Source: Flavobacterium sp.
GTDB taxonomy: Bacteria; Bacteroidota; Bacteroidia; Flavobacteriales; Flavobacteriaceae
Length of the DNA: 64,000 nt
Direction: 5' to 3'
Assembly (NCBI GenBank): GCA_027484725.1
Contig: JAIXSK010000013.1
Coordinates: forward strand, 20,963 to 84,962
Positions 51,733 through 60,526 of the stretch are shown here, in pieces. Numbering within the stretch: position 1 is the stretch's first letter; each line of letters opens with the position of its first letter. The notes beneath the pieces are model-generated. The model saw only the letters and a list, made by a program, of their open reading frames with translations, was not told the origin of the DNA and made no database searches. The translations under genes and the position numbers were made by a program.

Positions 51733-53124
51733 TTACAAACCGTCTACCGAAACCGAAACTTCGCCATTTACGCGCAAGAAACCAATGATGGCTTTATTGG
51801 TGAGCTGAAATTTCTGAAACTCAATTTCTTTGGTGGTTCCGTTGACAAAAACACCGGGCATCGGACTGTAGTTTTTAAGGTATTTCTGCAAACTGCTCTG
51901 ACCTTCAGCTAAGTTCGGAGCAATTGAGTACCGACAACTTTGCTGTATCTTTTTCAAAATGTAACCTTGTGCGAGCCAATTGGCAGTTTTGAGCAAACGG
52001 CTTTTGGTATCAAGTACATAATCAAGCTCATCAAAAAACATTTCTTTGGTAGCGCTGTTGTATTGAGGAAATCCAGATAAATAGATGGTTCCGTTGACAC
52101 TGCCCAACAAATCAAGCGCAATGATGAGTTTTCCGTTTTTGTGCCAAAGTGCTACATTTTGAACTTTTACTTTTTTGCTTGCAGAACCAAATTCTTGTCC
52201 GGCAAAATTCTGGGTCATGAGTTTAGAGGCTTGCTCATAAGTAGAAACCGCGACAATATTTGCAGAAACGTGTTCCGGCATTTTGCTCACGGATTTGAGG
52301 ATGATTTTGCTTCGGTCAAATTTGCTCACGGGTTTTGCGCCAATTAAAGTTTCCATTTCGCATTTAAGCCCCATGTCAAAACTTATATTTTCACGAATCA
52401 ATTGGGCGTCAGTGGTATACAATTCAAGCGGATTAATTCTCAGCCAGCTTTGGTATTGCGGGCTCATCTCAAACGGAGTACAGATTTTATCGAGCGCATC
52501 GAGCACTTGAGGTTTAAAATCCATTGATTTGGCAATGGCGGCATCAATGCTTTTTTCAATTTTAGATTTAAAAAATTTAATCGTCGGATTGATGGCATAA
52601 GTAATCGGAACAGCTTTACCCAGTACATTTACCGTTGGGCTTTCGTTCCAATCGAGCGATTTGAATTCGGTTTGGGTATTGAGTTTCCAATTCGATAAAT
52701 TTACATCGCTGAGCAAAGTAACCACGCCATTAAAATTAAACTCTTTGGTGTTGTAGAGTGCAATGCCCAACCGGTCAGTTCCAATGCGGTACTTGATTTG
52801 CGCTTTAAGCGGAAGCACGGTTTTGATTTTTCCACCTACATTTTGAAGGTCAATTGGCGCTTGTTTCCAGATTTTAACCTCGCAATCGTCGTCTTCAATA
52901 TTGCTGTCGTCATAAATCAAACCACTCAATGATTTATTGACTTGGTTCTCTATGTCTTGTATTTTAATTTTTACCGGAAGATTGATGTATGATACAGCCG
53001 GATCATAAAGTAATGGCGCTGCATCATCAGGTTCAGGTTTAAGCGCTTCAATTTTTTGGGTTGAACTACAGCTGCTCAACCATCCGAAAATCATAAGAAC
53101 CAAACAACGAAATAGATTTTTCAT
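51733..53124 (-). CDS. DUF4403 family lipoprotein
   Basis: This 463-residue lipoprotein has Cys19 in the lipobox (FGWLSSCSS). The body is rich in alternating beta strands (SYINLPVKIKIQDIENQVNKSL ... DCEVKIWKQAPIDLQNVGGKIKTVLPLKAQIKYR), the pattern of DUF4403, a fold related to bactericidal permeability-increasing/lipid-binding proteins. Function is unknown. Its stop codon directly abuts that of the convergent CxxC gene, with no intergenic base. A promoter element lies 19 nt before its start. Confidence 0.8.
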   Translation of the reverse strand: MKNLFRCLVLMIFGWLSSCSSTQKIEALKPEPDDAAPLLYDPAVSYINLPVKIKIQDIENQVNKSLSGLIYDDSNIEDDDCEVKIWKQAPIDLQNVGGKIKTVLPLKAQIKYRIGTDRLGIALYNTKEFNFNGVVTLLSDVNLSNWKLNTQTEFKSLDWNESPTVNVLGKAVPITYAINPTIKFFKSKIEKSIDAAIAKSMDFKPQVLDALDKICTPFEMSPQYQSWLRINPLELYTTDAQLIRENISFDMGLKCEMETLIGAKPVSKFDRSKIILKSVSKMPEHVSANIVAVSTYEQASKLMTQNFAGQEFGSASKKVKVQNVALWHKNGKLIIALDLLGSVNGTIYLSGFPQYNSATKEMFFDELDYVLDTKSRLLKTANWLAQGYILKKIQQSCRYSIAPNLAEGQSSLQKYLKNYSPMPGVFVNGTTKEIEFQKFQLTNKAIIGFLRVNGEVSVSVDGL

Positions 53125-53143
53125 GAAAACTTTATTTGTGTGG

Positions 53144-53151
53144 CAAAAGTA
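53144..53151 (-). promoter_or_regulatory. -7 promoter element for the DUF4403 gene
   Basis: The minus strand reads TACTTTTG, matching TAnnTTTG, 19 nt before the ATG at 53124. Several TTTG sequences lie upstream but at short spacing (14 nt or less). Confidence 0.5.
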
Positions 53152-53285
53152 GTCAAACCCAAAAACAAACTAAAGTCTGTAACAAAAAATAAAAGCAGCG
53201 GACTAAAGGTTTCCTGAAAGATATTTCTGGCGGTTGAATTTACAGAATATCTCAAATTCAACCTTCGAAATTCAAAATGGAATGA

Positions 53286-53293
53286 TACCTTTG
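53286..53293 (+). promoter_or_regulatory. -7 promoter element for the tolC operon
   Basis: TACCTTTG matches TAnnTTTG and ends 19 nt before the tolC-like ATG. No -33 TTG is evident. Confidence 0.55.
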
Positions 53294-53312
53294 TAATGCT
53301 TTCAGATTCTTT

Positions 53313-54755
53313 ATGAAAAAGATTTTTTTCTCGACGCTTTTCGCCTTGTTTTTTTGGGTTGGCTCTGCTCAGAATCAGCCACAAAAATGGACGTTAGAGG
53401 CTTGTGTTCAATACGCGCTCGAACACAACATTACCATCAAACAATCTGAACTTGATGCTCAGCTGGCCGAGATTGACCACAAAAGTGCAGTCGGAAATTT
53501 TTTACCGTCTTTCAACGCATCGGCCCGACACAGTTGGAACATTGGTTTGAACCAAAACATTACCACCGGTATTTTAGAAAATCAAACCATTCAATTTACC
53601 AGTGTAGGTTTTAATACAGGTATTGACTTGTACAAAGGTTTGCAAAACCAAAACAGATTGCGCCGCAGCACTATTGCAGAACTTGCAGCGCAATATCAAT
53701 TGAGTAAAATTAAAGACGATGTTGCACTGAACATTGCCAATGCCTATTTGCAAATTCTATTCAATAAAGAAAATCTCAAGGTTCAAAATCAGCTTTTGGC
53801 ACTTGATGAGCAACAGCTCAAACGCAGCGAAGCATTGGTGGCAGCCGGTTCTATCCCGAAAGGTGATTTGCTGGACAGCCAAGCAACTGTGGCCGCTGAT
53901 GAGCAAAAAGTAATTGTTGCCGAAAATGCTTTACTCATTTCAAAACTGAGTTTGGCACAACTCTTACAACTTGAAAAAATAGATGATTTTGATATAGCAG
54001 ATGCAGATTATCCGGCGGTTGAAAGCGCGGTGATGTTGCAAAAACCTGAAGATGTCTATCAAAAAGCCAAATCTTTTAGAATTGAACTCAAAATAGCCGA
54101 AACCAACACGCGTTTGGCCGAGAAGGATGTTCAAATTGCCCGCGGTGCCTATCAACCAACTTTGCAAGGTTTTTACAGTTTTAGTACCCGTGCCTCTGAT
54201 GCCAACCGAATTACAGGCGCTGAAATTAACACGACCAATCCCATGATTGAAAACGGGAGTTTTGTTACCGTGGGTGGGGTTACTTATCCGGTTATGCAAC
54301 CCAATGTTCAGTACACTTTTGGTAGAGCAGAGCCTATTTTTGATCAGTTTAGTTTAAACAAAGGACACAACTTCGGTATCCAAATGGACATTCCGATTTT
54401 CAACGGATTTGCCGCTCGGAACGCCGTAGCAAAATCTAAAGTGATGCTCGAAAAGAGTAAAATCACCCAAAAGCAAAGCGAACAAGATTTGCAAAAAACA
54501 GTGTATACCGTCTATACAGATGCACAGGGTGCTTACAAGTCTTATCAATCTGCACATCAGGCTTTGCAAGCTAGAGAAAGGGCTTTTGAATATGCTCGTG
54601 AACGATATGCAGTGGGTTTGATGAACAGTTTTGATTTTAATCAAGCACAAACCTTATATGCCAATGCGCAGTCAGAAGAATTGCGCACCAAGTATGACTT
54701 TATTTTCAGAACCAAAATCGTTGAGCTTTATTTCGGAATTCCGATTTTTAAATAA
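53313..54755 (+). CDS. TolC family outer-membrane efflux protein
   Basis: This 480-residue protein has a signal peptide (MKKIFFSTLFALFFWVGSAQ). Two outer-membrane efflux repeats follow, with long coiled-coil helices: WTLEACVQYALEHNITIKQSELDAQLAEIDHKSAVGNFLPSF near the start, and AAGSIPKGDLLDSQATVAADEQKVIVAENALL and YARERYAVGLMNSFDFNQAQTLYANAQ later. It forms a trimeric channel across the outer membrane and periplasm. The adaptor gene starts 9 nt downstream. Substrate unknown. Confidence 0.94.
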   Translation: MKKIFFSTLFALFFWVGSAQNQPQKWTLEACVQYALEHNITIKQSELDAQLAEIDHKSAVGNFLPSFNASARHSWNIGLNQNITTGILENQTIQFTSVGFNTGIDLYKGLQNQNRLRRSTIAELAAQYQLSKIKDDVALNIANAYLQILFNKENLKVQNQLLALDEQQLKRSEALVAAGSIPKGDLLDSQATVAADEQKVIVAENALLISKLSLAQLLQLEKIDDFDIADADYPAVESAVMLQKPEDVYQKAKSFRIELKIAETNTRLAEKDVQIARGAYQPTLQGFYSFSTRASDANRITGAEINTTNPMIENGSFVTVGGVTYPVMQPNVQYTFGRAEPIFDQFSLNKGHNFGIQMDIPIFNGFAARNAVAKSKVMLEKSKITQKQSEQDLQKTVYTVYTDAQGAYKSYQSAHQALQARERAFEYARERYAVGLMNSFDFNQAQTLYANAQSEELRTKYDFIFRTKIVELYFGIPIFK

Positions 54756-54764
54756 CATTTGATT

Positions 54765-56063
54765 ATGTCTAAAAAGAAACTTTATTATTTTATTGGTGGT
54801 GCACTTTTGCTCATTATTGTGCTGTTGATTCTCAATAAAAAAGGAATTATCGGAAATCAAGACCACAGCATTGAAGTTGAAACGGCCAAAGCTGCCCAGA
54901 TGACCATTGTTGAAACCGTTTCGGCTACCGGAAAAATCCAACCGGAAATTGAAGTGAAAATTTCTTCAGAAGTTTCCGGAGAAATTATTGATTTGCCAGT
55001 CAAAGAAGGGCAAGTGGTAAAAAAAGGTGATTTATTGGTGCGCATCAATCCGGATTTATATACCTCGGGGTACAACCGAACCTTGGCCGGTTTATCACAA
55101 ACCAAAGCCGGACTCAGCCAAGCAGATGCAGCTTACAATGAGGCAAAATCAAGCTATGAACGAAGCAAGACTTTGTTTGATAAAGGCATCATTTCTAAGT
55201 CTGACTGGGACAAGGCTGTAGCGGCTTTTGAGAATGCTAAAGCGTCTAAACAATCTGCTTATTACAATATGAAAAGCGCTTCTGCAACCGTCAATGAAGC
55301 CAAAGACAACTTAGGGAGAACTACAATTTATGCTCCGGCCGACGGAACCATTTCACTGCTCAACGTTGAATTAGGAGAACGGGTTTTAGGAACCCAACAA
55401 ATGACCGGAACCGAGCTTTTGCGCGTAGCCAATTTGAACAATATGGAAGTTGAAGTCGATGTCAATGAAAATGATATTGTCAAAATCAACGTGGGTGATT
55501 CGGCTCGGGTTGAAGTTGATGCCTATTTGAAAAAGCAATTTAAAGGTTTGGTCACCAGTATTTCAAATTCTGCCAGTACCGCGCTCACCGCTGATCAGGT
55601 GACTAATTTTAAAGTAAAAGTGCGTATTCTCAAAGATTCTTATCAAGATTTGTTAGTAGGTAAACCGGCTACATATTCGCCATTTCGTCCGGGGATGACC
55701 GCGACGGTAGACATCATTACCAAAAGAAAAGAAAATGTCCTCGGAGTTCCTATCAGTGCTGTGGTTGTCAAAACAGATACTGCTGCTGTTAAGAAAACTG
55801 ATATGGGTGTTCCGCAAGAAGAAAACAAGACCAAAGCCAAAAGCGACAAAAAATTTGAATGTGTATTTGTACGTCAAGGCGATAAAGCCAAAATTAGAGT
55901 AGTCAAGACCGGTATTCAAGACGATACCAATATTGAAATTTCCGAAGGCTTGAAACCCGGCGAAGAAATCATCACTGGTCCGTATACCACGGTCACCAAA
56001 GATTTGAATTCTGGAGACAAAGTAAAACTTTCCAATCCAAAACCGGCCGAAAATAAAAAATAA
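54765..56063 (+). CDS. MacA-like periplasmic adaptor (membrane fusion protein)
   Basis: This 432-residue adaptor has an N-terminal membrane helix (about 7-24) and a split lipoyl domain (ISSEVSGEIIDLPVKEGQVVKKGDLLVRINP ... IYAPADGTISLLNVELGERV). A coiled-coil hairpin lies between (AGLSQADAAYNEAKSSYERSKTLFDKGIISKSDWDKAVAAFENAKA). Beta-barrel and membrane-proximal domains end KDLNSGDKVKLSNPK. It would link an inner-membrane ABC or RND pump to TolC. No MacB-type permease follows: the next gene is tsaB, overlapping by 1 nt. ATG 54765 is preferred to the in-frame TTG at 54759. Confidence 0.9.
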   Translation: MSKKKLYYFIGGALLLIIVLLILNKKGIIGNQDHSIEVETAKAAQMTIVETVSATGKIQPEIEVKISSEVSGEIIDLPVKEGQVVKKGDLLVRINPDLYTSGYNRTLAGLSQTKAGLSQADAAYNEAKSSYERSKTLFDKGIISKSDWDKAVAAFENAKASKQSAYYNMKSASATVNEAKDNLGRTTIYAPADGTISLLNVELGERVLGTQQMTGTELLRVANLNNMEVEVDVNENDIVKINVGDSARVEVDAYLKKQFKGLVTSISNSASTALTADQVTNFKVKVRILKDSYQDLLVGKPATYSPFRPGMTATVDIITKRKENVLGVPISAVVVKTDTAAVKKTDMGVPQEENKTKAKSDKKFECVFVRQGDKAKIRVVKTGIQDDTNIEISEGLKPGEEIITGPYTTVTKDLNSGDKVKLSNPKPAENKK

Positions 56064-56737
56064 TGACCTACATCCTCAATATTGAAACAGCAACCAGAAA
56101 TTGTTCGGTTTCAATTGCACGAAACGGTGAAGTAATTACACTAAAGGAAATCGCTGAAAGCGGATATTCGCATGCCGAAAAACTACATGTTTTTATTGAA
56201 GAAGCTTTGCTGGAAAGTCAACTGCGATTTGCTGATTTAAGTGCTGTTGCCGTGAGTCAAGGTCCGGGTTCTTATACCGGTTTGCGCATCGGAGTTTCTG
56301 CCGCCAAAGGCTTGTGTTACGCTTTGAACATTCCGCTCATCGCTGTAGACACACTTGCAGTTTTGGCCGCACAAGTTCAAGTTTCAGACGGTTTGGTGGT
56401 GCCCATGATTGATGCGCGCAGAATGGAAGTTTACAGCGCTGTTTATGATGGGCAAGGGCAGTTGGTGCGCAAGGTTGAAGCGCAAATTATTGACGAGAAT
56501 TCGTTCTCTGATTACAGCCAAAAACTTTATTTTATAGGTGATTGCCAGGCCAAATGCCAAGAAGTTTTAAAAGGCGAAAATCACCAATTTTTATCTGAAA
56601 TTGAATTTCCTTCGGCTCGAGAAATGGCAGCGCTTAGCCATCAAAAAATGATGCAAAACACGCTGGAAGATCTTGCGTATTTTGAGCCCTTTTATCTCAA
56701 AGATTTTATGGTAACAACTGCTAAAAAGCAGCAATGA
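56063..56737 (+). CDS. tsaB: TsaB, tRNA threonylcarbamoyladenosine biosynthesis
   Basis: This 224-residue protein partners TsaD in making the t6A37 modification of ANN-reading tRNAs. ASKHA-fold motifs are visible: ILNIETATRNCSVSI at the N-terminus, AVSQGPGSYTGLRIGVSAAKGL at about 68-90, and PMIDARRMEVYSAVYD near 110. It lies at the end of the tolC-adaptor operon (TAATG overlap), and its last 17 nt overlap the convergent gene on the other strand. Confidence 0.94.
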   Translation: MTYILNIETATRNCSVSIARNGEVITLKEIAESGYSHAEKLHVFIEEALLESQLRFADLSAVAVSQGPGSYTGLRIGVSAAKGLCYALNIPLIAVDTLAVLAAQVQVSDGLVVPMIDARRMEVYSAVYDGQGQLVRKVEAQIIDENSFSDYSQKLYFIGDCQAKCQEVLKGENHQFLSEIEFPSAREMAALSHQKMMQNTLEDLAYFEPFYLKDFMVTTAKKQQ

Positions 56738-57419
56738 AGTCTATTACTTTTTTCAAATCCATTTCTTGATCGAAGTGGATATCACTTTGTTTGACGAAAC
56801 TTTCAATTTCAGATTTCTTCTCTGGAAATAATTTAACCAATTGCTTTTTACTTTCAGGAAAAAGAGCAATACTTCCCGATTTGTTTTTTAGAAAATAAGA
56901 GTCGTCGTTTTTAATATATTTCGCTGGCATATCAACTTCAAGTGAAGTTTTTGCTTTCTTTCCGGGTCTGAAGCTTACACTTTCTTTTTTATAGAGTCCA
57001 ACATCTCCTTTAGTGTAGAGCTCAATTAAATAACCTTTGGTCATCTTTTCATTTAAGTTTAGATAATCTAAAAGCTTAAATTTTTTATTAGTCATGTTAA
57101 AAGTAATCAATCCAAAATCGTCAATTTTATCCATGATCAAAGTGTCGTTTTTTGGTGTGATGAATTCAAATCGATCTTCATAAGCATTGTATCTCATAAA
57201 GTATTTTTGTTCAACATTGATGACATTGGCAGGGGCAAAAACTTTTTGAATATACGGAGAGCCTTCAATTTTATCTGGGCCTGAATTTTTAGGATTTCTG
57301 AATATTTTACCACCATTATTAGGGTCTAAAACTTCATACCTGAGTGCTCCAGTTTTTACTTGTGCCCAAGAAAAATTCAGAAAAAAAAACAGGCTTAAAA
57401 CAAATACATTTTTTTTCAT
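56721..57419 (-). CDS. hypothetical secreted protein
   Basis: This 232-residue protein has a signal peptide (MKKNVFVLSLFFFLNFSWAQ). The mature part is beta-rich then helical, with KIFRNPKNSGPDKIEGSPYIQKVFAPANV, YFMRYNAYEDRFEF, and a Lys-rich C-terminal half ending KKVIDFIAAF. I do not recognise the family. No type IX sorting domain is present and there is no lipobox, so it should remain periplasmic. It is AT-rich for the neighbourhood (17 G/C in the 60 bases at 56881). It overlaps tsaB tail to tail by 17 nt. Confidence 0.7.
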   Translation of the reverse strand: MKKNVFVLSLFFFLNFSWAQVKTGALRYEVLDPNNGGKIFRNPKNSGPDKIEGSPYIQKVFAPANVINVEQKYFMRYNAYEDRFEFITPKNDTLIMDKIDDFGLITFNMTNKKFKLLDYLNLNEKMTKGYLIELYTKGDVGLYKKESVSFRPGKKAKTSLEVDMPAKYIKNDDSYFLKNKSGSIALFPESKKQLVKLFPEKKSEIESFVKQSDIHFDQEMDLKKVIDFIAAF

Positions 57420-57472
57420 GGCTTTTAAATTTAAATTCTTATGAGTAAAACTATTAATTATTTTATGAAGTG

Positions 57473-58303
57473 TTATAGGTTTTTTGAATTTTCTTTCAAA
57501 TACGGCTGAAATATGATTCCTTGATAATCCAAAGCAGATTTACATTCTTGTAAAATTTCAGAACTAACTTCACCAAAATCCTCATTTTTAGTCCAAGCTC
57601 TGATGGCTAATTTCACACCGGAATCTGTGAGTTCCCTAACCGAAATACTAGGTTCAGGAATCTTCAAAATTTTCTCATCAGCATTCAAAACTTCGGCAAT
57701 AATGTCTTTGGCTTTTTTTAAATCAGTATCGTAAGATATTCCAATGGTCAAATCTGTTCGGCGGGTGTTTTGCTGCGAATAATTGATGATGACCCCATTT
57801 GAGAGTGCGCCATTCGGAACAAAAATAACCTGATTGTTGGCCGTGAGTAACTGAGTGACAAAAATTTGAATATCAATCACGGTTCCGGTTACTCCTTGTG
57901 CTTCAATGGTGTCGCCCAGTTTAAAAGGCTTAAACAAAATAATAAGCATTCCCCCAGCAAAATTAGACAGCGAACCTTGCAATGACAAACCAATCGCCAA
58001 ACCGGCTGCGCCCAATATGGTCAAGAAAGAGGATGATTCTATGCCCAACTTAGAAATCACGGCAATGAACAAAACCAAGCGCAATCCCCAATAAATAATG
58101 TCAGACAAAAATTCTATAAGTGTGGGCTCAATCTCGCGTTTGAACATGATTTTTCGGGCAATTTTATTGATGACCCGAATGGCCCAAATGCCCACAAAAA
58201 GCATAATAAGCGCAGCCACAACTTTGGGTGCATAATCGAGCAATAGGTTGATTAATGAATCGACGTACTGATCAAGGCTTCGAATTTCTTGGTGTATTTT
58301 CAT
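57473..58303 (-). CDS. mscS: small-conductance mechanosensitive channel (MscS family)
   Basis: This protein of about 276 residues has three N-terminal membrane helices. The third, pore-lining helix is FLTILGAAGLAIGLSLQGSLSNFAGGMLIIL, and the beta domain follows (FKLGDTIEAQGVTGTVIDIQIFVTQLLTANNQVIFVPNGALSNGVIINYS). The C-terminal domain ends near DYQGIIFQPYL. It opens under membrane tension to release solutes on osmotic downshock. ATG 58303 (MKIHQEIRS) is chosen since a -7 promoter element at 58352-58359 lies upstream; ATG 58339 is possible, whereas ATG 58354 overlaps the element. Confidence 0.92.
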   Translation of the reverse strand: MKIHQEIRSLDQYVDSLINLLLDYAPKVVAALIMLFVGIWAIRVINKIARKIMFKREIEPTLIEFLSDIIYWGLRLVLFIAVISKLGIESSSFLTILGAAGLAIGLSLQGSLSNFAGGMLIILFKPFKLGDTIEAQGVTGTVIDIQIFVTQLLTANNQVIFVPNGALSNGVIINYSQQNTRRTDLTIGISYDTDLKKAKDIIAEVLNADEKILKIPEPSISVRELTDSGVKLAIRAWTKNEDFGEVSSEILQECKSALDYQGIIFQPYLKENSKNL

Positions 58304-58351
58304 AGGTGTTTCCAATAGTATTTTGTTGGTCCAAAACATGATTGATGCGTG

Positions 58352-58359
58352 CAAAATTA
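58352..58359 (-). promoter_or_regulatory. -7 promoter element for the MscS gene
   Basis: The minus strand reads TAATTTTG, matching TAnnTTTG. It lies 48 nt before ATG 58303 and 12 nt before ATG 58339, and is inside the 12-nt gap after the DUF255 gene. Confidence 0.4.
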
Positions 58360-58366
58360 AATTAAT

Positions 58367-60382
58367 TTATACTGATTTTAGATCGTTCAAAGCTGAATAA
58401 ATGTCTTCAAGAGGTTGCTGACAAGTTTGGTTTTGACAGAGGTAAAACAAATCTTTTTCGGGATGAAATCGGTTGTGAAGAAATGGCAAATCGGCGACTT
58501 CTGAAGTTCCGGAAATCCAAACATGCGGCAAATAATTTTGATTGATTTTCTGCCCCAACGCAAGGGCATTTGTGCTGCAAATGGCCAGTTCTTTTCGGGT
58601 TTTACCCAAATCTAAATAAGTATGCAACCAGTTTGAAAAAGCACTCGGATAATCAATTTGGGCAGTGATTTTTTGAATCATTTGCAGCGCAATTTTTTCG
58701 TAATGCGGATGGTTAAAATACACGCTTAGTTGTAATAAATTTTTAGCCATGACTGAGTTGGATGCCGGAATGACATTGTCTTCCAGTTCAAAATGTTCGC
58801 TCACCAAAGCATCGTCTAAATCAGAAGTAAAGGCAAAAAAACCTTGGCTTTCTCTGTAAAAATGCTCCAAGCAATAATCAGTGAGTTGCTTGGCTTGTTG
58901 GAGCCACGATGCATCAAAAGTGGTTTGGTAAAGTGTGATAAAAGCCGCAACAACAGCAGTGTAATCTTCTAAAAATCCAGGAATACTACTTTTGCCTAGT
59001 TTGTAACTATGCCACAAATAACCTTCAGGCGACCATTGTTTTTGCGCAATAAAATGGGCGTTTTTGATTGCTGTATCAAGATATTCCTGATCACCGAGTG
59101 CTTGATAAGCTTCAAGATAACCTTTGAGCATCCAGGCGTTCCATGAAGTCAAGCATTTGTCATCTAACCGAGGTTTTGAGCGATGTTCGCGTTGTTCAAA
59201 AAGCAGTTTTTCCCAATGGGTTTTGCGCGCCAAAAGCTCGGTTTCACTCAAGTTGAATTCGCGTGCGATTACCTCTAAATGCTGGTTTTGAATCAATACG
59301 TAGTGGCCGTGTTCCCAATGACCAAATTGGTTGATATTAAAAACTTGAGCAAAAAGTTCAAAATCACCACCGATTAAATCGCGGAGTTCTGTTTCTGTCC
59401 AAACATAAAAAGCGCCTTCTTCAAGATGGCCAGCTGCATTCAAACTGTCGGCATCGAGCGCGCTGTAAAAAGCACCTTCAGGCGTGAGCCATTCACGCGA
59501 TACAAAATTTAAGGTTTTTTTGATGACTGTTTGGTACAGCGGGTTTTGGGTTCGTTTGTAGGCTTGTGCGTACAATGAAACGAGTTGTCCGTTGTCGTAA
59601 AGCATTTTTTCAAAGTGCGGAACGTGCCAGCGCATATCCACTGAGTAGCGCGAAAAACCGCCGTCAACGGTGTCAAACAAACCGCCCCAAGCCATGCGCG
59701 TTAGGGTTAAATCAACATACTCTTGCAAAGCCGCATCGTTTTTTTCAAAGGCATAACGCATTAAAAAATCATAATTGCTGGGCATCATGAATTTGGGTGC
59801 ACGCGCCAATCCGCCAAATTCGTGGTCAAAACTTTTTTTCCATTTTTCAACCAGTAAATCTATAGTTTGATCATTGGCTAATTGTTCGGGTTCGGGCAAA
59901 AGGCTTAGTTGTTGCAAGCCCAACTGCAAACGCTCGGCATAATCGAGCATTTTTTCAGGTTGCTGTTCATAAAGTTCTTGCAGTTGTTCAAGCGCATTGA
60001 TCCATTGATTTTTTCTGAAATAAGTGCCGCCCCAAACCGGTCTGCCGTCGGGTAAAGCCACCACATTCATGGGCCAGCCGCCTTGTCCGGTCATGATTTG
60101 AACGGCTTTCATATACACCGCATCAAGATCAGGGCGCTCTTCGCGATCCACTTTGATATTGACAAAATGCGCGTTCATGACCTCGGCAACTTCTGCATCT
60201 TCAAAGCTTTCGTGTTCCATAACATGGCACCAATGGCAAGCCGAGTAGCCAATGCTGATCAAGATGAGTTTATTTTGTTCTTGCGCTTGTTGCAATGCGC
60301 TCTGGTTCCAGGCTTTCCAGTGCACCGGATTTTGCGCGTGTTGCAACAAATACGGACTCGTTTCTTTTGAGAGTTCGTTCAT
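58367..60382 (-). CDS. DUF255 thioredoxin-domain protein (YyaL/spermatogenesis-associated 20 family)
   Basis: This 671-residue cytoplasmic protein opens with a thioredoxin-like DUF255 domain (NELSKETSPYLLQHAQNPVHW), whose CxxC is at C49 and C52 (GYSACHWCHVMEHESF). VKVDREERPDLD and the TGQGGWPMNV motif follow. The rest is an (alpha/alpha)6 barrel resembling N-acylglucosamine 2-epimerase-type folds (MRWHVPHFEKMLYDNGQLVSLYAQAY ... WNAWMLKGYLEAYQALG). The family is widespread with no established reaction. It lies between the NifU-like gene and mscS, preceded by a REP-like hairpin. Confidence 0.92.
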   Translation of the reverse strand: MNELSKETSPYLLQHAQNPVHWKAWNQSALQQAQEQNKLILISIGYSACHWCHVMEHESFEDAEVAEVMNAHFVNIKVDREERPDLDAVYMKAVQIMTGQGGWPMNVVALPDGRPVWGGTYFRKNQWINALEQLQELYEQQPEKMLDYAERLQLGLQQLSLLPEPEQLANDQTIDLLVEKWKKSFDHEFGGLARAPKFMMPSNYDFLMRYAFEKNDAALQEYVDLTLTRMAWGGLFDTVDGGFSRYSVDMRWHVPHFEKMLYDNGQLVSLYAQAYKRTQNPLYQTVIKKTLNFVSREWLTPEGAFYSALDADSLNAAGHLEEGAFYVWTETELRDLIGGDFELFAQVFNINQFGHWEHGHYVLIQNQHLEVIAREFNLSETELLARKTHWEKLLFEQREHRSKPRLDDKCLTSWNAWMLKGYLEAYQALGDQEYLDTAIKNAHFIAQKQWSPEGYLWHSYKLGKSSIPGFLEDYTAVVAAFITLYQTTFDASWLQQAKQLTDYCLEHFYRESQGFFAFTSDLDDALVSEHFELEDNVIPASNSVMAKNLLQLSVYFNHPHYEKIALQMIQKITAQIDYPSAFSNWLHTYLDLGKTRKELAICSTNALALGQKINQNYLPHVWISGTSEVADLPFLHNRFHPEKDLFYLCQNQTCQQPLEDIYSALNDLKSV

Positions 60383-60419
60383 AAACGATGGTTTAAATTT
60401 GACTCAGAAGCCCTAGCCC

Positions 60420-60475
60420 GGATGGCAGTGGAAATCCTTTTTGTTGGCAAAACAAAAAGATTGCAACGAACAGCC
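60420..60475. repeat. REP-like intergenic hairpin element, copy B
   Basis: A 9-bp inverted repeat (CTTTTTGTT at 60437-60445, AACAAAAAG at 60451-60459) has the same flank order as copy A at 14576. GGATG, two bases and an AGNG...ATCC block come before the stem; AAAAGAT and a C-G-n-ACAGCC block follow it. Each flank differs by about one indel. Confidence 0.55.
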
Positions 60476-60491
60476 GGAATAGCTTCACATC

Positions 60492-60518
60492 AAAAAAAAG
60501 CGCCCCGAAAGACGCTTT
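60492..60518 (-). terminator. intrinsic terminator of the NifU-like gene
   Basis: Inverted arms AAAGCG (60497-60502) and CGCTTT (60513-60518), with a GC-rich interior, begin 8 nt after the stop codon. An A-run on the plus strand (60492-60499) gives the T-tract on the minus strand. Confidence 0.7.
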
Positions 60519-60526
60519 ATTTTGGG

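Noticed and set aside
53313..56063. TolC plus MacA-like adaptor read as a macrolide resistance operon
   Set aside because: No permease is present and adaptor sequence does not predict substrate; only a general efflux or secretion role can be supported.
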